64,000 nucleotides of DNA, taken from the NCBI GenBank assembly GCA_038131165.1, contig JAYPOZ010000015.1, positions 3,219 through 67,218 of the forward strand, in the 5' to 3' direction. The stretch is from UBA6544 sp038131165 (GTDB taxonomy: Bacteria; Pseudomonadota; Alphaproteobacteria; UBA8366). The notes under the pieces were generated by a model, which made no database searches, was not told the origin of the DNA, and worked only from the letters and a program-made list of their open reading frames with translations. The translations under genes were made by a program, and so were the position numbers. Below are positions 25,581 to 33,987 of the stretch, piece after piece; positions within the stretch are counted from its first letter, which is position 1, and the number at the start of each line of letters is the position of its first letter.

Positions 25581-26636
25581 TCACGGCGCCGGCGGCTCGC
25601 AATCGAGGCAGGCCCCGATGGCCATCGTCACGGCCTTGCTCTTGTGGCCGAGCCAGGGCGGAATGACCGCGCCAAAACCGCCGGCCGGCCCGCCTGCCGC
25701 GACGATCAACAGGTGCTCCGGGTCGGGGAGGGCGGGATACTCCTGTTCGCCCCGCTTGCCGACGACGTTCGCCTTGCCGACCTCGGCCCATTCGCGGCGA
25801 TGGATGCGGGCGTTCTCGAAGACGTATTTCTGGATGTCCTTGCGCGACCAGCCGGCGTCCTTGAAATGCGCGCGCAGCTGCGGCGGGACGACGATGACGT
25901 AGTTGCCGGGATAGATCGAGTAATGCCGCATGTTTGCCTTGATCTCGGCGCAGAACGTGTCGAGGATTTCCTCCGGCTTGGTCGTCCACTCGTTCATCAA
26001 TTGACGCGGCGCGCCCGCGGCGAGGACCGTGACGGCGGAGGCTTCGCGCGGAACGCCGCGATCCTCGGCGAGCGAGGTCCAGGGCGACTCGTCTTCGTCT
26101 TCCGCGATGCAATAGCTGAGCTTGCCCGGATGGCCGAGCGTCGAGCGGTCGATCTCTCCGGGGCGCACGTCCAGCAGATTCCCGAGGATCAGCCGCAGGG
26201 CGCGTCCGATGACCGTCGTCGCGCGGTCGCTGGAGCCGAGCACGTTAAAAGAGCTGCTCATGCCCAATTCTTCGCGGATCGGCCCGTTGATGACGGTCAG
26301 AACGGCGCAACCGCCCGTGCTCGCGGTCGCGCCGTGCAGCAGAAACGGCTCCTGCAGCATTGCGGTGAAAGCGGCAACCACGACCGGAAAATGCATCGGC
26401 AGGCAGCCCGCCATGACCGCGTTGATGGCCAGTTTCTCGGCGGTGACCGGGCGTTCGCGCACCGGCTCGATCCCGACCAGATGGTCCGCCGGCATCATGG
26501 CCCAGTCGAGACAGGCCTGCACCGCGTCCGCGGTCGGCGGGACCACCGGCAGCCCGTCGGTCCATTGGCGGCTGTGGTAGAATTCCTGCGCCGCCATGAT
26601 GTCGTCGACCTCGTAGGACTTCGAGCTGAGCGTCAT
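25581..26636 (-). CDS. Conserved protein of unknown function, partner of the UGSC selenoprotein
   Basis: This 351-residue soluble-looking protein comes first in the selenoprotein operon, 34 bases before it. I recognise no named domain. Notable blocks are QWTDGLPVVPPT, INAVMAGCLPMHFPVV, VINGPIREELGM, GHPGKLSYCIAEDEDESPW and a C-terminal CLDCEPP giving a CxxC pair. The strong conservation-like motifs (the SYCIAE-ESPW segment especially) suggest an enzyme. The CxxC tail could exchange electrons with the U-x-x-C selenoprotein; this is inference from adjacency only. GGGAG precedes ATG 26636, and the promoter region faces a LysR gene. Confidence 0.75.
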   Translation of the reverse strand: MTLSSKSYEVDDIMAAQEFYHSRQWTDGLPVVPPTADAVQACLDWAMMPADHLVGIEPVRERPVTAEKLAINAVMAGCLPMHFPVVVAAFTAMLQEPFLLHGATASTGGCAVLTVINGPIREELGMSSSFNVLGSSDRATTVIGRALRLILGNLLDVRPGEIDRSTLGHPGKLSYCIAEDEDESPWTSLAEDRGVPREASAVTVLAAGAPRQLMNEWTTKPEEILDTFCAEIKANMRHYSIYPGNYVIVVPPQLRAHFKDAGWSRKDIQKYVFENARIHRREWAEVGKANVVGKRGEQEYPALPDPEHLLIVAAGGPAGGFGAVIPPWLGHKSKAVTMAIGACLDCEPPAP

Positions 26637-26733
26637 GGTTCGGTATCTCCCTCATACAATCCGATAATTGATATAGCCGGCGCCGCGCGCTTCGGTACCG
26701 GCGACGTCCGGGAGATTATTTGGACACGGGATC

Positions 26734-26748
26734 ATTAATGCAATTAAT
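26734..26748. promoter_or_regulatory. LysR-type T-N11-A palindrome
   Basis: ATTAAT-GCA-ATTAAT is a perfect inverted repeat containing a T-N11-A core (T26735, A26747). It lies in the AT-rich divergent region 40 bases before the LysR start and about 100 bases before the selenoprotein operon start. It is a likely operator for both. Confidence 0.55.
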
Positions 26749-26787
26749 ATCCGATACAGTTTATTGATAGATTTTATGGAATAATTG

Positions 26788-27717
26788 ATGCCGAACGACC
26801 CGTCGGGCGAAGCCGGGTTCGCCCTCGATCTGAGCACCCGCCACCTCAGGGCGCTCTTGGCCGTCGCCAAGTACCGAAACTTTGCCGCGGCCTCCACCGA
26901 TCTCGGCATTTCCCAGCCGACGCTGACCCGCACGGTGCGGCGCGCCGAAGAGACGCTGGGCGTGGCGCTTTTCACGCGGACGACGCGGCGGGTCAGTCTG
27001 ACCGCGGCGGGGCGGGAGTTCATGCCGCTTGCCGAACGGCTTCTCGGCGATCTCACACTTGGAATGCGGAACATCCGCGAATTGTCGTCGGTCGAGCGCG
27101 GCCAGGTCGTGCTCTCGACATTGATGACCGTGGCGCACGGCATTCTGCCCTCGGCGGTCGCCCGTTTTGCCGAACGCTATCCCAGTATCGCGGTCACCCT
27201 GCGGGAAGGCGTGCAGGCCGTCGTGCTCGACGAAGTCCGCAGCGGATCGGTGGATTTCGGTCTCGGCAATGTGACGGAGATCGGCGGGCCGCTGGAGATC
27301 GAAATCCTCGGCGCTTACGAATTCCGCGTCGTCCTGCCGAACGGCCATCGCCTGCTGCGCCGCAAGACCCTGTCGCTCCCGGACATCGCCGGGGAGCGGC
27401 TCGTCTCGATGCCGAACGAGGCCGCCGTGCGGCGGGCGCTCGACGCGGCGGCGCTCGCGGCGGGGGCGGTGCTGGACTCGCATGTGACCGTGACGCAGTT
27501 CACCACCGCGTTCCGTCTGGTCTCGGAGGGGTTGGGCCTTGCGGTGGTGCCGTCCACCTTCTTCGCAGGACCCCATCCCCGTGAAATCTCGTCCCGCCCC
27601 TTGCAGATACCCGGACCGCAGCAGCGCCTCGGCGTGATCCGACGCCGCGACCGCGCGCTCCCGCCCGCGGCCTCGGCGTTCCTCGAAGTGCTGCGCGAGA
27701 GTTGGCCCAAGCCGTAA
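26788..27717 (+). CDS. LysR family transcriptional regulator
   Basis: This 309-residue LysR regulator has a winged helix-turn-helix at about 14-72 (LRALLAVAKYRNFAAASTDL, SQPTLTRTVRRAE, LFTRTTRRVSLTAAG) and a periplasmic-binding-like effector domain. It is divergent from the selenoprotein operon across a 151-base AT-rich region with a T-N11-A palindrome, so it probably controls that operon in response to a pathway metabolite. It may also lead the downstream CocE/PhyH genes. ATG 26788 is used; an immediately preceding TTG is in frame but unnecessary. Confidence 0.9.
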   Translation: MPNDPSGEAGFALDLSTRHLRALLAVAKYRNFAAASTDLGISQPTLTRTVRRAEETLGVALFTRTTRRVSLTAAGREFMPLAERLLGDLTLGMRNIRELSSVERGQVVLSTLMTVAHGILPSAVARFAERYPSIAVTLREGVQAVVLDEVRSGSVDFGLGNVTEIGGPLEIEILGAYEFRVVLPNGHRLLRRKTLSLPDIAGERLVSMPNEAAVRRALDAAALAAGAVLDSHVTVTQFTTAFRLVSEGLGLAVVPSTFFAGPHPREISSRPLQIPGPQQRLGVIRRRDRALPPAASAFLEVLRESWPKP

Positions 27718-27764
27718 GACTGACATACTTCTGTTCGGGACGGGAATTTTCGAAAGCTGATGGA

Positions 27765-29564
27765 ATGTCGACGCATGTAGATAGCGAGACCGGCGCACGG
27801 TGTCACCAGACCATGGTGGAGATGCGGGACGGCGTTCGGTTGAACACGTTCGTCTTTCTGCCGGCGGGCGGCGGCGCTCGATATCCCGTCATCCTGCAAC
27901 GGACCCCCTACGGGATCACGAATTCCGGCGGCACGGCGAATCTGGATGTCTCGCAAGGCTGGCTCCCGGCGGCCGACGAGCCGTTGCGGGGCTCTATCCT
28001 GCGGGGCTGGAAGAACATCGTGGGGCAGGGCTATGCCGCGGTGTATCAGGACACGCGCGGGCGCTTCGGCTCCGAGGGCGAGGACCGGGTCTATGCCGAC
28101 GATGCGGCGGACGGCTGGGATACGCTGGAATGGATATCGCGCCAGGACTGGAGCAGCGGGCGCGTCGGCGTCTCGGGGTCCTCCGCCGGCGCGACCACGG
28201 CCTATGCGGCGGCCTCGACCCGCCATCCGTCGCTGCGCGCGTTTTGGGCGCAGGTCGGCGGCTCCAGCATCTATGACGACGTCGTCTGCGAGGGGCAGTC
28301 GATCGAGATGGAGCGGCTCTGGCTCTGGGTCGCCAAGAACATTCCGGGTCTGTCGGACTCGCACCGGGCGGCGGCGCGCGCGAAGGCCGGGCTGAGCGAC
28401 GCCGAGATGGACGCAGCGGCCGCTGGCGCGATGGCGCGATACACCCGGCTCGATGCGGCACGCCACGACGACCCGCCCTATGTCTCGTCCGAGGACTGGA
28501 TGCGCCTGCCGCTCGCCGGCTACCCGGATTTCGCCGTCTGGCAGCCGTTCCTCGACGAGATCGTCACCCACCCGGCGCCGGACGCCTTCCGCGCCGCCCA
28601 TAATTTTCGGCGCTCGATCCAGATTCCCGGGTTCCATGCGACCACCTGGTACGACATTTTCCTGACCAGCGTGCTCGCCGCCTATTCGGACATTCAGGCG
28701 CGGGTCGGGAACCAGCGCCTGTGGATCGGTCCGAACGGCCATTACTTCATCTATCAGGAGAATTTCTGGCCGCGCGACCCGTACTTCGAATGGTTCGGAT
28801 ACTGGCTGAAGGACGAAGAGACGCCGTTGACGGCGGAGCCGCCGATCCACTATTCGCCGCGCGCCTGGAGCGACGACGAGGCCGGATACCGCGCCGACGA
28901 TTGGCGCCATGCGGACCGCTGGCCGCTCTCCGCCGCGCGGCCGCTGCGCCTGCACCTGACCCCGGAAGGGATGCTGGCGGATGAGGCGCCCTTGCCCGGG
29001 CGGCGCGATTTCACCTATGACCCGCGAAATCCGGTGCCGACGCAGGGCGGGCGCAACATGGCGATCGACCCGGGCCCGCTGGACCAGCGCCCGGCCGAGG
29101 CGCACCCGGATTACGGCCTGACCTATGCGGGCGACGTCCTGTCGGAAGATTTGACGCTGGCGGGCTCGGTGTCGGTGACCCTGCATGTCGCCTCCGACTG
29201 TCCCGACACCGACTTCGTCGCGAAGCTGGTCGAGGTCCACCCGGACGGGCGGGCATTGCTGGTGATGGACGGCGTCGTGCGCATGCTGTTCCGCGACGGC
29301 ACGGCGGCGGCGCAGCCGCTCGTCCCGGGCGAGGTCGCGATGGTGACGATCCCGCTCGGCCATATCCACCATACGGTGCGGGCCGGCAACCGGCTGCGGG
29401 TCGACGTGAGCAGCAGCAACTTTCCGCGCCGCGCCCGCAACACCAACAGCGGCAATCCGGTGCTGGCCCGCGACACGGACGCGGAAATCCGGATCGCCCG
29501 CAACACCGTTCACCATGGCGGCGCAACCCCGTCTTTCGTCGAGATGCTGGTATTGGAACGGTGA
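27765..29564 (+). CDS. CocE/NonD family hydrolase
   Basis: This 599-residue serine hydrolase of the X-Pro dipeptidyl-peptidase/cocaine-esterase family has VEMRDGVRLNTFVFLP and AVYQDTRGRFGSEGE near the start. The nucleophile is in SGSSAG (about 148-153), and an alpha/beta-hydrolase domain is followed by a C-terminal jelly-roll domain (GSVSVTLHVASD, LRVDVSSSNFPR). Such enzymes hydrolyse esters, amides or acylated lactams. No signal peptide is seen, so it is probably cytosolic. ATG 27765 lacks a strong ribosome site. It is 48 bases after lysR and leads into two dioxygenase genes. Confidence 0.87.
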   Translation: MSTHVDSETGARCHQTMVEMRDGVRLNTFVFLPAGGGARYPVILQRTPYGITNSGGTANLDVSQGWLPAADEPLRGSILRGWKNIVGQGYAAVYQDTRGRFGSEGEDRVYADDAADGWDTLEWISRQDWSSGRVGVSGSSAGATTAYAAASTRHPSLRAFWAQVGGSSIYDDVVCEGQSIEMERLWLWVAKNIPGLSDSHRAAARAKAGLSDAEMDAAAAGAMARYTRLDAARHDDPPYVSSEDWMRLPLAGYPDFAVWQPFLDEIVTHPAPDAFRAAHNFRRSIQIPGFHATTWYDIFLTSVLAAYSDIQARVGNQRLWIGPNGHYFIYQENFWPRDPYFEWFGYWLKDEETPLTAEPPIHYSPRAWSDDEAGYRADDWRHADRWPLSAARPLRLHLTPEGMLADEAPLPGRRDFTYDPRNPVPTQGGRNMAIDPGPLDQRPAEAHPDYGLTYAGDVLSEDLTLAGSVSVTLHVASDCPDTDFVAKLVEVHPDGRALLVMDGVVRMLFRDGTAAAQPLVPGEVAMVTIPLGHIHHTVRAGNRLRVDVSSSNFPRRARNTNSGNPVLARDTDAEIRIARNTVHHGGATPSFVEMLVLER

Positions 29565-29639
29565 AGCGCCACGCGCGGCTTGCCGTCTCGTTGCCGCCGC
29601 CGCCCTGGCGGGCTAGATTCCTCGCCAAAGGAGAAGCCC

Positions 29640-30542
29640 ATGACCCCTGAAGATATCCTTTCGCATGATCCGGTTGTCCTGACCCAGGCGCAGCGGGAAG
29701 CGTATTTCGAAGACGGCTTCCTGGCGGTCGAGGGGCTGGTGAGTGCGGAATGGCTGGACCGGTTGAAGGCCCGCTCCGACGAGTTCATCGAGCGCAGCCG
29801 CCAGTTCACGGAATCGAACAAGGAATACGATCTCAGCCCCTACCATACCGCCGAGGACCCCTATGTGCGCCGGCTGCGGGCACCGGTCGACCGGCATCCG
29901 GATTTCTGGGACTTCGCGCGCGATTCCGTTTTCACCGAGGTCGCGGCCGACCTGGTCGGCCCGGACGTGAAATTCCACAGTTGCAAGATCAACTACAAGC
30001 ATCCGGGCGGCGGCGAGGTGGTTAAATGGCACCAGGATATTCCCGCCTGGCCGCACACGAATTTCAGCCCCGTCACCCTCGGCGTCTATTTTCACGATGT
30101 CGGCGACGACGAAGGACCGCTCGCCTGCATCCCCGGCAGTCACAAGGGCCCGCTCTACTCGCATTTCCATCCCGACCGCAGCTGGAGCGGCTATCTCTCG
30201 AAGGACGCGCTCCAAGAGGCGAAGCCCGAGAACGCGGTCAATCTGACCGGGAAGGCCGGGACGATCATCGCCATCAATTGCCGGACCGTTCACGGCTCGA
30301 TGGAGAACCGGACCGGTCGGGTGCGCCCGCTGTTGCTCTATGTCTACAGCTCCGCCGACGCCTTCACCTGGATGCCGTCGCCGACGCCGACGAGCAAGTC
30401 GGGCGAGATCGTCCGCGGCAGAGCCGCGCAATTCGTCCACATGGACCCCTATGCGATCGAGGTGCCGCCGAACTGGGACAAGGAAGGCTACGGCAGCATC
30501 TTTGCCTCGCAGCGCAAGGAAACACTGGCGAAAGCGTCGTAA
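29640..30542 (+). CDS. Phytanoyl-CoA dioxygenase family protein, tandem copy 1
   Basis: This 300-residue Fe(II)/2-oxoglutarate oxygenase of the PhyH family has the iron-binding HxD as VKWHQDIPAW (His at about 130) and the distal His in CRTVHGSMENRTG, with the 2-oxoglutarate Arg likely in RTGRVRPLL. The family hydroxylates phytanoyl-CoA or diverse small molecules. AAAGGAG precedes the ATG. Copy 2 follows after 16 bases and is clearly paralogous, sharing KFHSCKINYKHPGGGE. The substrate is unknown. Confidence 0.9.
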   Translation: MTPEDILSHDPVVLTQAQREAYFEDGFLAVEGLVSAEWLDRLKARSDEFIERSRQFTESNKEYDLSPYHTAEDPYVRRLRAPVDRHPDFWDFARDSVFTEVAADLVGPDVKFHSCKINYKHPGGGEVVKWHQDIPAWPHTNFSPVTLGVYFHDVGDDEGPLACIPGSHKGPLYSHFHPDRSWSGYLSKDALQEAKPENAVNLTGKAGTIIAINCRTVHGSMENRTGRVRPLLLYVYSSADAFTWMPSPTPTSKSGEIVRGRAAQFVHMDPYAIEVPPNWDKEGYGSIFASQRKETLAKAS

Positions 30543-30558
30543 ACGAAAAGGACCGCCC

Positions 30559-31464
30559 ATGACTCCGGAAGACATTCTCAAGCATGCGCCGCGCGTCCTC
30601 AGCCAGGCGCAGCGGGAAGCCTATTTCGAATCGGGCTACGTCTCGGGCGAGGGGCTGATCCCGAAGGACTGGCTCGAAGCCTTGCGCACCGCCTCCGACG
30701 AGCGCATCGAAGCCAGCCGCCAGGTCACCGATTCGGGCAGCGAGTTCGATCTGGCCCCGGATCACACGGCGGCACATCCGCATGTACGGCGCATCAAGTC
30801 GCCGGTCGACCATCACCCGGTGTTCCGCAAGTTCGCGGTGGAATCGCCTTTCGCGGATATCGCCGCCGACCTGGTCGGCCCGAACGTCAAGTTCCACAGC
30901 TGCAAGATCAACTACAAGCATCCGGGCGGCGGCGAAATCGTGAAATGGCATCAGGACATCTGTTTCTGGCCGCACACGAATTACAGCCCGGTGACGCTCG
31001 GCGTCTATCTCGACGGCTGCGACGAGGCGATGGGTCCTCTGACCGTGATTCCGGAAAGCCACAAGGGCGACCTGTTCGAGCATTACGACGACGAAGGCAA
31101 CTGGACCGGGACGGTCGGCGCCGACGATATGGCGACGGTGCCGCTCGACAGGGCAACGGGGCCGACCGGCGAGAAGGGCGCGGTGTTGGCGCTGAATTGC
31201 CGGACCATTCACGGCTCGCGCCACAATGCCTCGGACAAGGTGCGTCCGATGCTGCTCTATGTGTATACCTCCGCCGACGCCTATCCCTGGACGATCCCGC
31301 CGACCAACAGCACGCTTTCGGGGGAAATCCTGCGCGGCGAGCAGCCCCGCTATCCCCATATCGATCCCCGCCCGTGCCCTGCGCCGCCGGATTGGACGCG
31401 GACCGGCTACGGCTCGATCTTCACCAGTCAGGAGAAGGGCGACGACGGCGGCATGATGGGATGA
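30559..31464 (+). CDS. Phytanoyl-CoA dioxygenase family protein, tandem copy 2
   Basis: This 301-residue paralogue of the preceding gene has the same start (MTPEDIL), the same iron-binding VKWHQDI and distal His in CRTIHGSRHNAS, so it should be catalytically competent. Divergence in the substrate-facing loops (ICFWPHTNYSP against IPAWPHTNFSP) may signal different substrates or a two-step oxidation. AAAAGGACCGCCC precedes the ATG. It lies 13 bases before the epimerase gene in the same operon, which appears to begin near CocE. Confidence 0.9.
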   Translation: MTPEDILKHAPRVLSQAQREAYFESGYVSGEGLIPKDWLEALRTASDERIEASRQVTDSGSEFDLAPDHTAAHPHVRRIKSPVDHHPVFRKFAVESPFADIAADLVGPNVKFHSCKINYKHPGGGEIVKWHQDICFWPHTNYSPVTLGVYLDGCDEAMGPLTVIPESHKGDLFEHYDDEGNWTGTVGADDMATVPLDRATGPTGEKGAVLALNCRTIHGSRHNASDKVRPMLLYVYTSADAYPWTIPPTNSTLSGEILRGEQPRYPHIDPRPCPAPPDWTRTGYGSIFTSQEKGDDGGMMG

Positions 31465-31477
31465 GGGGACGGTAATC

Positions 31478-32593
31478 ATGCCTCAAAAAGCACTCGTCAT
31501 CGGCGGCACCGGGCCGACCGGGCCGCATATCGTGAACGGACTGATCGAGCGCGGCTACGAGACCGCGATCCTCCATCGGGGGACCCATGACAGCGAGCTG
31601 ATTCCGGCGCATGTGGAGCGCATCGTCGGCGATCCGCATTTCAAGGAAACCCTGTCCGAGGCCCTGGGCGACCGGCGCTTCGACCTGATCGTGGCCACCT
31701 ACGGGCGCATGCGCTATGTGGCGGAGGTCGTGGCGGAACATACCGACAGGCTGATCACCATCGGCGGCTCGCCGGGCTATAAGGGTTCGCGCCAGCCGGA
31801 GCGGCTGTTCCCGAGGGGATTGCAGGTACCGCTGCCGGAGGACGCGCCCCGGGTCGAAAGCGAGGACGAGTTCCGCTTCGGCTATCTGGCCGCGATCAGC
31901 GAGGACGCGGTGATGGCCGGGCATGCCGCCGGGTCCTATGTGGCGACGCATCTCCGCTATCCGGTGATCTACGGGCCGCGCCAGTTGATTCCGATGGAAT
32001 GGCGGGTCATGCGCCGGGTGCTGGACGGGCGCAAGCACATCGTGCTGCCCGACGACGGGCTACTGCTATTGTCGCGGGGCTATGCGGTCAACATGGCGCA
32101 TGCGGTGCTGCTGGCGGTCGACCGGCCGGAGGCGGCCGGCGGGCAGATCTACAACGCGGCCGACACCCATCAGTTCACCCAGGCGCAATGGGTCGAGGCC
32201 GTCGTCGCCGCGATGGACGGCACGCTTGAGATTGTCGGTGTCCCCGGACCTTTCGCCTATCCGGCGCGCGATCTCATGATCGGCCGCATCGACGTCCATC
32301 ATCAGCTCTTCGACACCCATAAGATTCGGGCCGAACTGGGATATACCGATCTCGTGGCGCCGCTGGAAGGTCTGGCCGAGACGGTTCGCTGGTACCGCGA
32401 GAACCCGCCGGACCTGGACGCCGAATACGAAGCGGACTTGGCGTCGCATTATGAAACCGAAGACGAACTTGCCGCTCTCGATGCGGCGCATCGCCGCCGT
32501 CTCGCCGAAGTCGGGCATGTCGCGAAAGGCTACCGTCACCCCTACGCCCATCCCAAGAAGCCCAACGAGACACGGGACCACCGCAAGCGCTGA
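31478..32593 (+). CDS. NAD-dependent epimerase/dehydratase family protein (extended SDR)
   Basis: This 371-residue extended-SDR-type protein has the cofactor loop VIGGTGPTGPHIV (7-19) and RYPVIYGPRQL with the late NAADTHQFT segment, as in sugar epimerases and reductases. The classical Tyr-x3-Lys pair is not obvious, so the chemistry may differ from standard epimerases. The C-terminal 60 residues are highly charged. It closes the CocE-PhyH-PhyH run with a 13-base gap and probably acts on the same pathway's product. Confidence 0.8.
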   Translation: MPQKALVIGGTGPTGPHIVNGLIERGYETAILHRGTHDSELIPAHVERIVGDPHFKETLSEALGDRRFDLIVATYGRMRYVAEVVAEHTDRLITIGGSPGYKGSRQPERLFPRGLQVPLPEDAPRVESEDEFRFGYLAAISEDAVMAGHAAGSYVATHLRYPVIYGPRQLIPMEWRVMRRVLDGRKHIVLPDDGLLLLSRGYAVNMAHAVLLAVDRPEAAGGQIYNAADTHQFTQAQWVEAVVAAMDGTLEIVGVPGPFAYPARDLMIGRIDVHHQLFDTHKIRAELGYTDLVAPLEGLAETVRWYRENPPDLDAEYEADLASHYETEDELAALDAAHRRRLAEVGHVAKGYRHPYAHPKKPNETRDHRKR

Positions 32594-32671
32594 CATGCGG
32601 CGTGCAGGTTCTAACCGCTCATGCCCGCGCTGTTGGGCGGAGCTGCAAGGCGATTTCCCGAAGCCGGCGAA

Positions 32672-33961
32672 TTAATCGATAATCGCCTGATAGGCGGCGA
32701 CGCGCAGTTCGCTGCGGATCGGATAGAAGGAAGACGGCATGAGCTGGGTCATGAACACCGCGAACATGTCCTCGGCCGGATCGATCCAGAAGGCGGTGCT
32801 GGCGGCGCCGCCCCAGAAATACTCGCCGGTGGAACGCATGAGCTGTGTCGTCGCGGCGTCGATGACGACCGCCATGCCGAGCCCGTAGCCGATCCCCTCG
32901 GCGCTGGATTCGCTCCAGACCGGCTGGCCCATCGCCGCCATGTCCTTGTTGTCCGGCAGATGGTTGAGCGCCATGAACTCGACCGTCTTGCGGCCGAGCA
33001 GCCGCTCGCCCTCCAACTCGCCCTTGTTGAGCAGCATCTGACAGAAGCGGCCGTAATCGCCGATGGTGCCGGTCAGGCCGCCGCCGCCGGAGAAGGTCGC
33101 GGGGGTCTGCAGATAGAGGCTTTCGCCCGGGGCGTCGATCAGCTTGAGGCCGACGCCTTCGCTCTTGCGGATGACGGTCGCCTGCGAGCTGAGGCTGCGC
33201 AAGCCGTCGCCGCCGCTCGACGGGCCATAGCAGGCCGCGAACCGGTCCCGTTTTTCGGGTGGCACCGAGAAGGCCGTATCCGTCATGCCAAGCGGCTGGA
33301 AGATGCGCTCCTCGAAGAACCGGTCGAGCGGCTGGCCCGACCAGACTTCGACCAGCCGGCCGAGCACGTCGATCGACACGGAATAGCCCCAGCCGGTTCC
33401 CGGGTGGCGCACCAGCGGCGCTTCCGCCAGCCTCGCCGTCATCGTCGCGAGATCGACATTGCCTTCCGATTGGCGGCCCGGATTGAAGCTGATCTTTTGC
33501 TCTCGGTAATGCGCCTCGACCGGTGTCGCTTCCATGAACTCGTAGGACATGCCGGCCGTATGGGTCATCAGATGACGCACCGTGATGAAACCGTTCGCCG
33601 GGACGGTATTGAGCTTGCCCGGCCTGCCGTCCCAGACCTGCATATCCCCGAATTCCGGCAGGAACTTGGCGATGGGATCGTCCAGTTGGAAGTGGCCTTC
33701 CTCGTAGCAGATCATTGCGGCGACGGCGGTGATCGGCTTCGACATGGAATAGATCCGGAAGATCGTGTCCTCCGTCACTGGCTTGCCCGCCTCCGCGTCC
33801 ATCTGACCGGTGCAGTTCAGATAGGCCGTGTGGCCCTTGCGGTGGATCATCGCGGAGAGGCCCGCCAGACGGTTTGACGAGACCTGGCGTTCCATCCAGC
33901 TCGACACCCGCGCGAGGCGGTTCGTCGATAATCCCACGGTCTCCGGCGTTACCAGTTCCAT
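32672..33961 (-). CDS. Serine hydrolase of the class C beta-lactamase family
   Basis: This 429-residue penicillin-binding/beta-lactamase-fold hydrolase has the nucleophile motif IYSMSKPITAV (S-x-x-K) and Tyr motif GYSVSIDVLG; the third motif is likely in the FSGGGGLTGTIGDYG region. Many such proteins are esterases or lactamases of general specificity, not antibiotic resistance factors. No signal peptide is evident. ATG 33961 gives a family-like start. The DHDPS-like gene lies 26 bases upstream on the same strand, so they may be co-expressed. Confidence 0.88.
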   Translation of the reverse strand: MELVTPETVGLSTNRLARVSSWMERQVSSNRLAGLSAMIHRKGHTAYLNCTGQMDAEAGKPVTEDTIFRIYSMSKPITAVAAMICYEEGHFQLDDPIAKFLPEFGDMQVWDGRPGKLNTVPANGFITVRHLMTHTAGMSYEFMEATPVEAHYREQKISFNPGRQSEGNVDLATMTARLAEAPLVRHPGTGWGYSVSIDVLGRLVEVWSGQPLDRFFEERIFQPLGMTDTAFSVPPEKRDRFAACYGPSSGGDGLRSLSSQATVIRKSEGVGLKLIDAPGESLYLQTPATFSGGGGLTGTIGDYGRFCQMLLNKGELEGERLLGRKTVEFMALNHLPDNKDMAAMGQPVWSESSAEGIGYGLGMAVVIDAATTQLMRSTGEYFWGGAASTAFWIDPAEDMFAVFMTQLMPSSFYPIRSELRVAAYQAIID

Positions 33962-33987
33962 AGGCGCGATCCTTTGGTTTGCGCGGA

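Noticed and set aside
27315..29516. 733-residue minus-strand frame across lysR and CocE
   Set aside because: It spans two well-supported plus-strand genes, so it cannot be real alongside them; composition is typical of an antisense shadow.
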